Below are positions 41,946 through 51,308 of a DNA stretch of 56,100 bases, piece after piece. Below the pieces are notes generated by a model, which worked only from the letters and a program-made list of their open reading frames with translations, was not told where the DNA came from and did no database searches. The position numbers and the translations under genes are program-made. The stretch covers positions 1 to 56,100 of the forward strand of contig NZ_QJUM01000037.1 of assembly GCF_004327355.1 (NCBI RefSeq), given 5' to 3'. Positions within the stretch are counted from its first letter, which is position 1. Every line of letters starts with the position of its first letter. This stretch comes from Phytopseudomonas dryadis (GTDB lineage Bacteria; Pseudomonadota; Gammaproteobacteria; Pseudomonadales; Pseudomonadaceae).

Positions 41946-43395
41946 GGTCGATCACCCGTGTTTGCCATTCGGGGCATTGCAGTTCGAAGAAGCACTTGCG
42001 CAGCAGGTTCTGCGCCACCAGCAGGCGGTAGGCCTTGCTCGCCCGCAGGTCGCTGAGCGGCGCGAAATCCTCGGCCAGGGCCTGGCAGGCGCGCTCGATC
42101 GTGTCGTGTTCCCAGGGCGCACCGAGCAGCACGGCCTCGCAGGCAAGGGCGCGCTTGGGCGTGGCGGCCATGCCGCCGTAGGCGATGCGCACACCGTGCA
42201 CCAGGCCGGCGTCGATGCGCAGGTTGAAGGCGGCGCAGACCGCGCTGATGTCGTCGTCCAGGCGCTTGCTGACCTTGTAGGCGCGAAACTGCTGGCCGGC
42301 CACGGCGCGCGGCACCCGCACCCGCTCGATGAACTCGCCCGCCTGGCGCGCGGTGACCTTGTAATCGACGAAATAGTCGTCGAGGTCCAGGGTTCGGCGT
42401 CGCTCGCCCTGGCGCAGCACCAGCTGGGCGCCAAGGGCCAGCAACAGGGGCGGGCTATCGCCGATGGGCGAGGCGTTGCCGATATTGCCGCCCAGGGTGG
42501 CCTGGTTGCGGATCTGCTGGGAGGCGAAGCGCTGCAGCAGTTCGCCGAAGTCCGGGTATTCGGCGGCCAGCAGCGGCAGGCAGTCGCTCAGCGCGGCGGC
42601 GGCGCCGATCTCGATATGGCTGTCGCCGACCTCGATGCGCCTGAGCGCCGCGACCTGGCCGAGGTGAATCATCAGCGGCAGCTCGCGCTGCTGCTGGGTG
42701 ACCTCCAGCGCCAGGTCGGTGCCGCCGGCGAGCAGGCGCGCATCGGGGTGGGTCAGGTACTGCTCGGCCAGTTGTTCCAGGCTGTGCGGCAGCAGGCAGC
42801 GCTGCTCGCCATGCTGCAGTTCCCGGGGCGGGCCTGCCTCGGGGCGGGCGCCTATGGCGTTGAGCTGGGCGACGGTGGCCGGCTCGCTGGCATCGAACTG
42901 ATCCTGGTAATCGAGGCGGCAGGCCTGCTCGGCGGCATCGACGATGGGCCGGTAGCCGGTGCAGCGACACAGGTTGCCGGCCAGGCTCTCGAGCGTCGCC
43001 TCGCGGGCCGGGCCGCGGTCGCGGCGTTGTTTGCTCAGGGCGAACAGCGACATGACGAAGCCCGGTGTGCAGAAGCCGCACTGCGAGGCGTGGCAGTCGA
43101 CCATGGCCTGTTGCACCGGGTGCAGCGCACCCTGGTGCTTGAGCGATTCGACGCTGATCAATTGCTTGCCGTGCAGGGCCGGCAGGAAGGTCAGGCAGGC
43201 ATTCAGGGTGCGGTAGCGCAGGCGCTCGTCGACCACCTCGCCGACCACCACGGTGCAGGCGCCGCAATCGCCCGAGGCGCAGCCTTCCTTGGTGCCACAT
43301 TTGCCGGCGCGCTCGCGCAGGTAGCGCAGCACGGTCAGGGTCGGGTCGATGTGCTGCTCGCTGTGCAAGCGCCCCTCGAACAGGAACTGGATCAA
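41938..43395 (-). CDS. xdhA: Xanthine dehydrogenase, iron-sulfur and FAD subunit
   Basis: Passes electrons from the molybdenum site to NAD+, 485 residues. The first 2Fe-2S site is CGTKEGCASGDCGAC, the second CGFCTPG with LCRCTGYRPI. The FAD domain contains LLAGGTDLALEV and LGGNIGNASPIGDSPPLLLA. The start is a TTG at 43395: GGAGG lies six bases upstream, and the product begins IQFLFEGRL as P. aeruginosa XdhA does (484 residues). In-frame ATGs at 43440 and 43446 are possible but unsupported. A TGACT-N4-AGTCA palindrome lies at 43491-43504, in the promoter region. Confidence 0.95.
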   Translation of the reverse strand: MIQFLFEGRLHSEQHIDPTLTVLRYLRERAGKCGTKEGCASGDCGACTVVVGEVVDERLRYRTLNACLTFLPALHGKQLISVESLKHQGALHPVQQAMVDCHASQCGFCTPGFVMSLFALSKQRRDRGPAREATLESLAGNLCRCTGYRPIVDAAEQACRLDYQDQFDASEPATVAQLNAIGARPEAGPPRELQHGEQRCLLPHSLEQLAEQYLTHPDARLLAGGTDLALEVTQQQRELPLMIHLGQVAALRRIEVGDSHIEIGAAAALSDCLPLLAAEYPDFGELLQRFASQQIRNQATLGGNIGNASPIGDSPPLLLALGAQLVLRQGERRRTLDLDDYFVDYKVTARQAGEFIERVRVPRAVAGQQFRAYKVSKRLDDDISAVCAAFNLRIDAGLVHGVRIAYGGMAATPKRALACEAVLLGAPWEHDTIERACQALAEDFAPLSDLRASKAYRLLVAQNLLRKCFFELQCPEWQTRVIDHA

Positions 43396-43490
43396 GATCG
43401 GCCTCCGGGCACGCTCAGGTGTAGTGCGGGCAATCGACATCGCCATAGCGCGAATCTAGAAGTGCCCGCCAGCTCGGTCAACCGAAAAGC

Positions 43491-43504
43491 TGACTTTTGA
43501 GTCA
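43491..43504. promoter_or_regulatory. Palindrome upstream of xdhA
   Basis: TGACTTTTGAGTCA: arms TGACT/AGTCA around four bases, about 96 bp before the xdhA TTG. It does not match the TTGT-N2-ACAA sites of the other purine promoters, so xdhA may answer to a different regulator. Confidence 0.4.
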
Positions 43505-43643
43505 AGCTATTTTCATGCCAGCCACCGCGGGCGCCGTGGTCAGCGCGACGGCAGGCGCTCGGGGCGCCGGTGGGCGACGATTCGTGCTTCCTATTGGTGC
43601 GCTGCGCGTCGTTTCAGGGCTACCCTCATCCTGTGGGGCAGGC

Positions 43644-43671
43644 TTGGCCGGGCAGGGCGCTGTGTTACACT
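43644..43671 (+). promoter_or_regulatory. Candidate promoter for smc
   Basis: TTGGCC (43644-43649), 16 bp, TACACT (43666-43671). It is the best -35/-10 pair in the 450-bp gap between xdhA and smc and would start transcription near 43678. Confidence 0.45.
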
Positions 43672-43766
43672 TTCGCCCTGTTTTCGCCGGGATATGCCCG
43701 GTCTCCGGCACTTTTCGCCACACCGCGGCTCGCCCTCCACAGGACAACAGCGCCTTAAGGAAAACC

Positions 43767-43856
43767 ATGACGCCCAGGGCTTTTCAGCTATCCCGGCCTT
43801 TTCGCGTGGGCACATCGCGACGCGCGCCATCGATGAGTGCCGCTGCATGCGTCTGA
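43767..43856 (+). CDS. Short leader ORF overlapping the smc start
   Basis: A 29-codon ORF with a good ribosome-binding site (AAGGA, five bases before the ATG). It begins MTPRAFQLSRPFRVGTSRRA, is rich in Arg and Ser, and ends in TGA at 43854-43856, nine bases past the smc ATG at 43847. The smc start itself has no clear Shine-Dalgarno, so ribosomes finishing this ORF could re-start at smc. The peptide resembles nothing I know; expression is unproven. Confidence 0.45.
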   Translation: MTPRAFQLSRPFRVGTSRRAPSMSAAACV

Positions 43857-46800
43857 AGTCCATCAAGCTGGCCGGCTTCAAGTCGTTCGTCGACCCGACC
43901 ACGGTGATCTTCCCCAGCAACATGGCGGCCGTGGTCGGGCCCAACGGCTGTGGCAAGTCCAACATCATCGATGCGGTGCGCTGGGTGATGGGCGAAAGCT
44001 CGGCGAAGAACCTGCGCGGCGAGTCGATGACCGATGTCATCTTCAACGGCTCCAACACGCGCAAGCCGGTGACCCAGGCCAGCATCGAGCTGATCTTCGA
44101 CAATGCCGACGGCACCCTGACCGGCGAGTACGCCGCCTTCGCCGAGATATCCATCCGCCGCCGGGTCACCCGCGACAGCCAGAACACCTACTTCCTCAAC
44201 GGCGTGAAGTGCCGCCGGCGCGACATCACCGACATCTTCCTCGGCACTGGCCTGGGGCCGCGCAGCTATTCGATCATCGAGCAGGGCATGATCTCCAAGC
44301 TGATCGAGGCCAAGCCGGAGGACCTGCGCAATTTCATCGAGGAAGCGGCGGGCATCTCCAAGTACAAGGAGCGCCGCCGCGAGACCGAGAACCGCATCCG
44401 CCGCACCCACGACAATCTGGCGCGGCTGACCGACCTGCGCGAGGAGCTGGAGCGCCAGCTCGAACGCCTGCACCGCCAGGCCCAGGCCGCCGAGAAATAC
44501 CAGGAATACAAGGCCGAGGAGCGTCAGCTCAAGGCCCAGCTCACCGCCCTGCGCTGGCAGGCCCTGAACCAGCAGGTCGGCCAGCGTGAAGCGGTGATCG
44601 GCGATCAGGAGGTCGCCTTCGAGGCGCTGGTCGCCGAGCAGCGCAACGCCGACGCCAGCATCGAGCGCCTGCGCGATGGCCACCACGAGCTGTCCGAACG
44701 TTTCAACCTGGTGCAGGGGCGTTTCTATTCGGTGGGTGGCGATATCGCCCGGGTCGAGCAGAGCATCCAGCATGGCCAGCAGCGCCTGCGCCAGCTGCAG
44801 GACGACCTGCGCGAAGCCGAGCGCGCGCGGCTGGAGACCGAGTCGCACCTGGGCCACGACCGCACGCTGCTGGCCACCCTCGGCGAGGAGCTGGCCATGC
44901 TCGAACCCGAGCAGGAACTGACCGCCGCCGCCGCCGAGGAATCCGCGGCGGCGCTGGAAGAATCCGAAAGCGCCATGCACGGCTGGCAGGAACAGTGGGA
45001 CAGCTTCAACCAGCGCAGTGCCGAGCCGCGTCGCCAGGCCGAGGTGCAGCAGTCGCGCATCCAGCAGCTGGAACTGAGTCTGGAGCGCCTGGCCGAGCGT
45101 CAGCGTCGTCTCGCCGATGAGCTGCAGCAGTTGGCCGCCGACCCGGAGGACGCGGCGATCCTCGAATTGAGCGAGCGGATCGCCGCCGGTGAATCGCACT
45201 TCGAAGAGCTGCAGGCCAGCGAAGCCGAGCAGGGCGAACGCCTGCAGCGCCTGCGCGATGAACTGCAGCAGGCCGGGCAGGCCCAGCAGCAGGCCCAGGG
45301 CGAGCTGCAGCGGCTCAATGGTCGGCTGGCCTCGCTCGAAGCCTTGCAGCAGGCCGCGCTGGACCCCGGCAAGGGCGCCGGCGACTGGTTGCGCGAACAA
45401 GGCCTGGAGGCGCGCCCACGGCTGGCCGAAAGCCTGCGCGTGGAGCCGGGCTGGGAGCTGGCGGTGGAAACCGTGCTCGGTGCCGACCTGCAGGCGGTGT
45501 TGCAGGACGATTTCAGCGGCCTGGATTTCTCCACCCTGGTCCAGGGCGATCTGCGCCTGGCCAACCCGCAGAGGGGCGGCACGCGGGTCGCCGGCAGCCT
45601 GCTGGACAAGGTCGACTCGGCGCTGGATCTGGCGCCCTGGCTGGCCCGGGTGCGCCCGGTCGAGTCGCTCGACGAGGCCCTGGCCGCCCGCGCGTCGCTC
45701 GGCGAAGGGCAGAGCCTGATCAGCCGCGATGGCTACTGGGTCGGTCGGCATTTTTTGCGCGTGCGCCGGGCCAGCGAGGCGGAAAGTGGCGTGCTGGCGC
45801 GTGGCCAGGAGCTGGAGCGCCTGGGCCTGGAGCGTGACGAGCGCGAAGCGGCCCTGGCGCTGCTCGACGAGCGCCTGCTGGGCCTGCGCGAAACCCGGGG
45901 CCGCGAAGAGGAACTGCGCGAGCAGCAGCGTCGCCAGCTCCAGGAGCAGGGCCGCCGTCTCGGCGAACTGAAGGCGCAACTATCCGCTGGCCAGGCCAAG
46001 GTCGAGCAGTTGCTGCTGCGCCGCCAGCGCATCGAAAGCGAACTGCAGGAACTGGGCGAGCAGCGCGAGCTGGAGCACGAGCAACTGGGGGAGGCCCGCC
46101 TGCAGCTGCAGGACGCCCTGGACGGCATGGCCCTGGACAACCAGCAGCGCGAAACCCTGCTGGCCAAGCGCGATGCCCTGCGCGAGCGGCTCGACCGGGT
46201 GCGCCAGGAGGCCCGCCAGCACAAGGACCACGCCCATCAACTGGCGGTGCGCCTGGGCTCGCTCAGGGCCCAGCACGACTCCACCCGTCAGGCCCTGGAA
46301 CGGCTCGAGTTGCAGGCCGAGCGCTTGCACGAGAAGCGCGAGCAGCTCGACCTGAACCTGGAGGAGGGCGCCGCGCCGCTGGAGGAGCTGCGCCTGAAAC
46401 TCGAGGAACTGCTCGAGCGGCGCCTGGGCGTCGAGGAAGAACTGCGCCTGGCGCGCCTGGCCCTGGAGGATGCCGACCGCGAGCTGCGCGATGCGGAAAA
46501 ACGCCGTACCCAGGCCGAGCAACAGGCTCAGCTGCTGCGCGGGCAACTGGAGCAGCAGCGCCTGGAGTGGCAATCGCTGAACGTGCGGCGCAAGGCATTG
46601 CAGGATCAGCTGCAGGAGGATCAGTACGATTTGCACGGCGTGCTCGCCGGCTTGCCCGAGGGCGCCGGCGAAACCGCCTGGGAAGAAGAGCTGGAGCGCC
46701 TCGCCGGGCGCATCCAGCGGCTGGGCGCGATCAACCTGGCGGCCATCGACGAGTACCAGCAGCAGTCGGAGCGCAAGCGCTACCTGGATGCGCAGAACGC

Positions 46801-47335
46801 CGATCTGGTCGAGGCCCTGGAGACCCTGGAAAACGTCATCCGCAAGATCGACCGGGAAACCCGCAACCGCTTCAAGGAAACCTTCGACCAGATCAACGCC
46901 GGCCTGCAGGCCCTGTTCCCGAAAGTTTTCGGCGGGGGCAGCGCATATTTGGAACTCACCGGCGAAGATCTACTCGATACCGGGGTGACCATCATGGCGC
47001 GCCCGCCGGGCAAGAAGAACAGCACCATCCATTTGCTGTCCGGTGGCGAGAAGGCATTGACGGCGCTGGCACTGGTGTTCTCCATCTTCCAGCTCAACCC
47101 GGCGCCGTTCTGCATGCTCGACGAGGTCGATGCGCCGCTGGACGACGCCAACGTCGGACGCTATGCGCGACTGGTCAAGGAGATGTCGGCGACGGTGCAG
47201 TTCATCTACATCACCCACAACAAGATCGCCATGGAAATGGCCGATCAACTGATGGGGGTGACGATGCACGAGCCGGGCTGTTCGCGTCTGGTGGCGGTGG
47301 ATGTGGAAGAGGCGTTGGCCATGGTCGACGCTTGA
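43847..47335 (+). CDS. smc: Chromosome segregation ATPase SMC
   Basis: Condensin-like ATPase that organises and segregates the chromosome, 1162 residues, the same length as in P. aeruginosa. The N-terminal half ATPase begins MRLKSIKLAGFKSFVDPTTV with Walker A GPNGCGKSN. Long coiled coils (about 170-500 and 660-1000) flank the hinge (about 510-640, GAGDWLREQGLEARPRLAES onward). The C-terminal head has LSGGEKALTALALVFSIFQ and Walker B CMLDEVDAPLDDANVG. The start at 43847 is fixed by the family N-terminus. It is followed by zipA and ligA, the conserved Pseudomonas order. Confidence 0.97.
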   Translation: MRLKSIKLAGFKSFVDPTTVIFPSNMAAVVGPNGCGKSNIIDAVRWVMGESSAKNLRGESMTDVIFNGSNTRKPVTQASIELIFDNADGTLTGEYAAFAEISIRRRVTRDSQNTYFLNGVKCRRRDITDIFLGTGLGPRSYSIIEQGMISKLIEAKPEDLRNFIEEAAGISKYKERRRETENRIRRTHDNLARLTDLREELERQLERLHRQAQAAEKYQEYKAEERQLKAQLTALRWQALNQQVGQREAVIGDQEVAFEALVAEQRNADASIERLRDGHHELSERFNLVQGRFYSVGGDIARVEQSIQHGQQRLRQLQDDLREAERARLETESHLGHDRTLLATLGEELAMLEPEQELTAAAAEESAAALEESESAMHGWQEQWDSFNQRSAEPRRQAEVQQSRIQQLELSLERLAERQRRLADELQQLAADPEDAAILELSERIAAGESHFEELQASEAEQGERLQRLRDELQQAGQAQQQAQGELQRLNGRLASLEALQQAALDPGKGAGDWLREQGLEARPRLAESLRVEPGWELAVETVLGADLQAVLQDDFSGLDFSTLVQGDLRLANPQRGGTRVAGSLLDKVDSALDLAPWLARVRPVESLDEALAARASLGEGQSLISRDGYWVGRHFLRVRRASEAESGVLARGQELERLGLERDEREAALALLDERLLGLRETRGREEELREQQRRQLQEQGRRLGELKAQLSAGQAKVEQLLLRRQRIESELQELGEQRELEHEQLGEARLQLQDALDGMALDNQQRETLLAKRDALRERLDRVRQEARQHKDHAHQLAVRLGSLRAQHDSTRQALERLELQAERLHEKREQLDLNLEEGAAPLEELRLKLEELLERRLGVEEELRLARLALEDADRELRDAEKRRTQAEQQAQLLRGQLEQQRLEWQSLNVRRKALQDQLQEDQYDLHGVLAGLPEGAGETAWEEELERLAGRIQRLGAINLAAIDEYQQQSERKRYLDAQNADLVEALETLENVIRKIDRETRNRFKETFDQINAGLQALFPKVFGGGSAYLELTGEDLLDTGVTIMARPPGKKNSTIHLLSGGEKALTALALVFSIFQLNPAPFCMLDEVDAPLDDANVGRYARLVKEMSATVQFIYITHNKIAMEMADQLMGVTMHEPGCSRLVAVDVEEALAMVDA

Positions 47336-47570
47336 GGCGGACAAACGGACCGCGCGCACAGATTCTGTTGCGTAAAAACTGTCCCGGGCGGCGCTTTTAC
47401 GGCGTGTTGGCGGTGTAAAGTTGTCTTTCGTCGTGCTAGCTTAACGCCCACTTTTGTTGCACGTGGAAAACGCCAGTCAGAACATGGAGTTGGCGCCACG
47501 TTTCAGGGTCATCGAGAGAGGGGCAGGACGCCTTTTTTCATCAATTTTTGGTTAGGGGTCAGGACATTTC

Positions 47571-48386
47571 ATGGAATTCGGTCTACGCGAGTGGCTGATC
47601 GTCATCGGTATCATCGTCATCGCCGGCATCCTCTTCGATGGCTGGCGCCGTATGCGTGGCGGCAAGGGCAAGTTGAAGTTCCGGCTCGATCGCAGCTTCT
47701 CCAACCTGCCGGATGACGACAGCGATCCCGACCTGCTCAGTCCGCCACGGGTGGTCGAGCGTCATCAGGAGCCGTCGCTGGACGAAGAAGACCTGCCTTC
47801 CCTGAGTGCCCGCGAGCTCAACCGCCGGCGCACTGGCGAGCCGCAGCAGGGCGATCTCAACCTGGGCCTGGACGAGCCGGTTCCCACCCTGCTCAATCCG
47901 GTCGACGACGCCGAGAGCCCGCGCGAAAACAGCCCGGCCAAGGAGCAGGCGCCGGTCGACGAGGTGCTGGTGATCAATGTCATCGCCCGCGACGAGCAGG
48001 GCTTCAAGGGGCCGGCGCTGTTGCAGAACATCCTGGAAAGCGGCCTGCGTTTCGGCGAGATGGACATCTTCCACCGCCACGAGAGCATGGCCGGCAATGG
48101 CGAGGTGCTGTTCTCCATGGCCAATGCCCTGAAGCCGGGCACCTTCGACCTCGACGATATCGAAGGCTTCAGCACCCGCGCCGTGAGCTTCTTCCTCGGC
48201 CTGCCCGGGCCGCGCCATCCCAAGCAGGCCTTCGACGTGATGGTCGCTGCCGCGCGCAAGCTGGCCCACGAGCTGAACGGTGAGCTGAAGGACGACCAGC
48301 GCAGCGTGCTCACCGCCCAGACCATCGAACATTACCGTCAGCGCATCGTCGAGTACGAGCGCCGTCTGCTGACCCAGAAACGCTAG
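47571..48386 (+). CDS. zipA: Cell division protein ZipA
   Basis: Anchors FtsZ to the inner membrane at the division site, 271 residues. It has an N-terminal membrane helix (LREWLIVIGIIVIAGILFDG), a short basic patch, a charged Pro/Asp-rich linker (about 45-125) and the C-terminal FtsZ-binding domain from VLVINVIARDEQGFKGPALL to the end. The linker is shorter than in E. coli, as usual in Pseudomonas. It lies 235 bp after smc; that gap shows no repeat, and ligA follows after 104 bp. Confidence 0.95.
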   Translation: MEFGLREWLIVIGIIVIAGILFDGWRRMRGGKGKLKFRLDRSFSNLPDDDSDPDLLSPPRVVERHQEPSLDEEDLPSLSARELNRRRTGEPQQGDLNLGLDEPVPTLLNPVDDAESPRENSPAKEQAPVDEVLVINVIARDEQGFKGPALLQNILESGLRFGEMDIFHRHESMAGNGEVLFSMANALKPGTFDLDDIEGFSTRAVSFFLGLPGPRHPKQAFDVMVAAARKLAHELNGELKDDQRSVLTAQTIEHYRQRIVEYERRLLTQKR

Positions 48387-48390
48387 AAAA

Positions 48391-48450
48391 GAAGAAGCTG
48401 CAAGCGACAAGCCCCAAGCTACAAGCCAAGCGCTTGGTCTGGGGCTTTGT
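48391..48450 (+). terminator. Repeat-rich spacer with a hairpin between zipA and ligA
   Basis: AAGCTGCAAGCGACAAGCCC and CAAGCTACAAGCCAAGC are AAGCT-type heptad repeats. GACAAGCCCCA at 48402-48412 is inverted at about 48439-48449 (TGGGGCTTTGTC), giving a stem of about 11 bp that ends in TTTGTCGTTTC. It could attenuate read-through into ligA. Confidence 0.45.
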
Positions 48451-48490
48451 CGTTTCTTGCCGCTCAAGTATGCCGCTTGAGATTTTTGCA

Positions 48491-50848
48491 ATGACCGACG
48501 CCGCCCAACGCATCCTCGAATTGCGCACCGAACTGGATGTGCACAACTACCGCTACCACGTACTCGACGAGCCGAGCATCCCGGATGCCGAGTACGACCG
48601 CATGTTCCGCGAGCTGAAGGCGCTGGAAGCCGAGCATCCCCATTTGATCACTCCGGATTCGCCGACCCAGAGGGTTGGCGATCTGGCGCTGTCGGCCTTC
48701 AGCCAGGTGCGACACGAGATCCCCATGCTCAGCCTGGGCAATGCCTTCGAGGAGAACGATCTGCGCGAGTTCGACCGCCGCGTGGTCGAGGGGCTGGACG
48801 CGCCCGCGGGCGAGCTGTTCGCCACGGTGGAGTACAGTTGCGAGCCCAAGCTCGATGGCCTGGCCGTCAGCTTGCTCTATGAGCAGGGCCAACTGGTGCG
48901 TGGGGCCACCCGCGGCGACGGCACCACCGGGGAAGACATCAGCGTCAACGTGCGCACCATTCGCAACGTTCCGCTCAAGCTGCACGGCACGGGCTGGCCC
49001 GATGTGCTGGAAGTGCGCGGCGAGGTGTTCATGTCCAAGGCCGGCTTCGAGCGGCTCAACGCCAGCCAGGCCGAGAGCGGCGGCAAGACCTTCGCCAATC
49101 CGCGCAACGCCGCGGCCGGCAGCCTGCGGCAACTGGATTCGAAGATCACCGCCAGCCGTCCCCTGGAGTTCTGTTGCTATGGTATCGGCCGGGTTTCCCA
49201 CGACATCGCCACGAGCCACATCGACAACCTCAGGCAATTGCGCGAGTGGGGGCTGCCGATCAGCCGCGAGCTGAAGGTGGCGAAGAACGTGGAGGAATGC
49301 CTGGAGTACTACCGTGACATCGGCGCCCGGCGTAATACGCTGCCCTACGAGATCGACGGCGTGGTGTTCAAGGTCAACAGCATCGCCGCGCAGCGCGAGC
49401 TGGGCTTTCGCGCGCGGGAGCCACGCTGGGCCATCGCCCACAAGTTCCCCGCCACGGAAGAGCTGACCGAACTGCTGGGCGTCGAGTTCCAGGTCGGCCG
49501 CACCGGCGCGGTGACCCCGGTGGCGCGTCTCAAGCCGGTCAAGGTGGCCGGCGTGACGGTGTCCAACGCCACCCTGCACAACATGGATGAAGTGGCGCGC
49601 CTGGGGGTGATGATCGGCGATACGGTGATCATCCGCCGCGCGGGTGACGTGATTCCCCAGGTCATGCAGGTGGTGACCGACCGCCGTCCGGCCGATGCCC
49701 GCACGGTAGAGGTGCCGCAGCAGTGCCCGGTGTGCGGCTCTGCCGTCGAGCGCACCCAGTTGATCAAGCGCAGCAAGGGTCGCGAAACCGTCAGCGAGGG
49801 CGCGGTATACCGCTGTGTCGGCCGTCTGGCCTGCGCCGCCCAGCTCAAGCAGGCGATCATCCATTTCGTCTCGCGCCGGGCCATGGACATCGAAGGCATC
49901 GGTGAGAAGAGCGTCGAGCAACTGGTCGACGAAGGTCTGGTCGCTTCGCCGGCCGACCTGTACACCCTGCAGTTCGAGCAGATCGTCGGCCTCGAGGGCT
50001 TCGCCGAAGTCTCCAGCCGCAAGCTGCTGCAAGCCATCGCCGACAGCAGGCGTCCGGCCCTGGCACGCTTCATCTACGCCCTGGGTATCCCCGATGTCGG
50101 CGAGGAAACGGCCAAGGTGCTGGCGCGTTCCCTCGGCTCGCTGGAGCGGGTCATGCAGGCGCTGCCCGAGGTGCTGACCTACCTGCCGGATATCGGCCTG
50201 GAAGTGGCCCACGAGATCCACAGTTTCTTCGAGGACGAGCACAACCGCAGCGTTATCCGGCAACTGTTCGAGCGCGGCCTGGAGCTGCAGGACCAGGGCG
50301 AGCTGGGCGCCGAGTTCGCCGCCAGCACCACCCTGGCCGGTTTGCTCGACAAGCTGAACATTCCTTTCGTCGCGGCGACCGGGGCGAAGAACCTGGCCGA
50401 GCGCTTCGAGACCCTGGACGGCGTCATCGCTGCCGACTGGCTCGACCTCAGCGCGATGAAGGGCCTGAACGAAAAGGCCAAGCAGTCGGTGCGCGAGTTC
50501 TTCGGCAATGCCGAGAACGCCGAACGTGCGCGGGCCATCGAGGCGCAATTGCGCGCCTTCGGCATGCACTGGGAAAGCGCGAAAAAGGCCGTCGAAGGCC
50601 TGCCGCTCGCCGGGCAGACCTGGGTCCTGACCGGCACCCTGGAGCTGATGAGCCGCGATATCGCCAAGGGCAAGCTGGAGTCCCTCGGCGCCAAGGTCTC
50701 CGGTTCGGTTTCGGCCAAGACCACCTGCGTGGTGGCCGGCCCCGGCGCCGGTTCCAAGCTGAGCAAGGCCAACGAGTTGGGCATCAGCGTGCTGGACGAG
50801 CCAGCCTTTATCGCCAGGCTGGCCGACTACGGCATCGGTGCCGAGTAG
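48491..50848 (+). CDS. ligA: NAD-dependent DNA ligase
   Basis: Seals nicks during replication and repair using NAD+, 785 residues. The adenylation domain has the nucleophile Lys in CEPKLDGLAVSL (about residue 119). The OB domain follows, then a zinc finger (CPVCGSAVERTQ ... YRCVGRLACAAQ), helix-hairpin-helix repeats (DIEGIGEKSVEQLVDEGLV; ALGIPDVGEETAKVLARSL) and a C-terminal BRCT domain (LPLAGQTWVLTGTLELMSRD onward). The frame is open upstream, but the ATG at 48491 gives the canonical N-terminus MTDAAQRILELRTELDVHNY. It is the last gene of the smc-zipA-ligA set. Confidence 0.97.
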   Translation: MTDAAQRILELRTELDVHNYRYHVLDEPSIPDAEYDRMFRELKALEAEHPHLITPDSPTQRVGDLALSAFSQVRHEIPMLSLGNAFEENDLREFDRRVVEGLDAPAGELFATVEYSCEPKLDGLAVSLLYEQGQLVRGATRGDGTTGEDISVNVRTIRNVPLKLHGTGWPDVLEVRGEVFMSKAGFERLNASQAESGGKTFANPRNAAAGSLRQLDSKITASRPLEFCCYGIGRVSHDIATSHIDNLRQLREWGLPISRELKVAKNVEECLEYYRDIGARRNTLPYEIDGVVFKVNSIAAQRELGFRAREPRWAIAHKFPATEELTELLGVEFQVGRTGAVTPVARLKPVKVAGVTVSNATLHNMDEVARLGVMIGDTVIIRRAGDVIPQVMQVVTDRRPADARTVEVPQQCPVCGSAVERTQLIKRSKGRETVSEGAVYRCVGRLACAAQLKQAIIHFVSRRAMDIEGIGEKSVEQLVDEGLVASPADLYTLQFEQIVGLEGFAEVSSRKLLQAIADSRRPALARFIYALGIPDVGEETAKVLARSLGSLERVMQALPEVLTYLPDIGLEVAHEIHSFFEDEHNRSVIRQLFERGLELQDQGELGAEFAASTTLAGLLDKLNIPFVAATGAKNLAERFETLDGVIAADWLDLSAMKGLNEKAKQSVREFFGNAENAERARAIEAQLRAFGMHWESAKKAVEGLPLAGQTWVLTGTLELMSRDIAKGKLESLGAKVSGSVSAKTTCVVAGPGAGSKLSKANELGISVLDEPAFIARLADYGIGAE

Positions 50849-50871
50849 GCCCCTGCGGGCGTGGGAGGGGC
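50849..50871 (+). terminator. Weak terminator after ligA
   Basis: GCCCCT at 50849-50854 pairs with AGGGGC at 50866-50871 and is followed by TTTAG. A T-run, GCTTTTTTGGG, comes later at 50884. Confidence 0.4.
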
Positions 50872-50899
50872 TTTAGCCGCGAGCTTTTTTGGGTGGCTG

Positions 50900-50944
50900 G
50901 CCATCCTGCGGGCCGTCGCGAGCGACGTCGAAATTGGCTCCCGA
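50900..50944. repeat. Diverged inverted copy of the ffs-downstream repeat
   Basis: GGCCATCCTGCGGGCCGTCG, then CGAGCGACGTCG and GGCTCCCGA, reads as the reverse complement of the unit found twice at 55806-55956 (CGTCGCTTGCGACGGCCCGG ... GGATGGCAGGCC), with a deletion and several changes. Confidence 0.55.
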
Positions 50945-50990
50945 TCCATTCTACGGGATTCAACAGTAAGCACAGAATTGCCAGACTCGT

Positions 50991-51196
50991 GTAGAAGCCG
51001 CGCCCTCGCGGCGAATCGTGGCCATAGCGCGATGTTTGCAGCATGGCCGCCATCGCATCGCGCCGGGTCGACGCTCCTACACGGCCTGCGGTTTGCCGCT
51101 TTTCTGTAGGAGCCGCGCCCTCGCGGCGAATCGTGGCCATAGCGCGATGTTTGCAGCATGGCCGCTATCGCATCGCGCCGGGGTAGACGCTCCTAC
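50991..51196. repeat. BIME duplicated in tandem, about 115-bp period
   Basis: Unit 1 starts GTAGAAGCCGCGCCCTCGCG at 50991 and unit 2 starts GTAGGAGCCGCGCCCTCGCG at 51106. Both continue with GGCGAATCGTGGCCATAGCG and ATGTTTGCAGCATGGCCGC and end in GACGCTCCTAC. Each is an inverted REP pair. They fill the gap between the convergent ligA and OPT genes (50849-51308) together with the repeat at 50900. Confidence 0.85.
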
Positions 51197-51308
51197 GTGC
51201 GAACCCAGACTGCGAACGGGCTCTTGCAGGCCAAGGAGCAAGACGGTATCCACAGGCTGCCGCCGAGCTACGGCAGCGTCGCTTCCGCGTGCGGGACCGC
51301 CAGGTCGT

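Noticed and set aside
43491..43504. Anr/FNR box upstream of xdhA
   Set aside because: The TTGAT-N4-ATCAA format is not met; the arms are TGAC/GTCA with six bases between.
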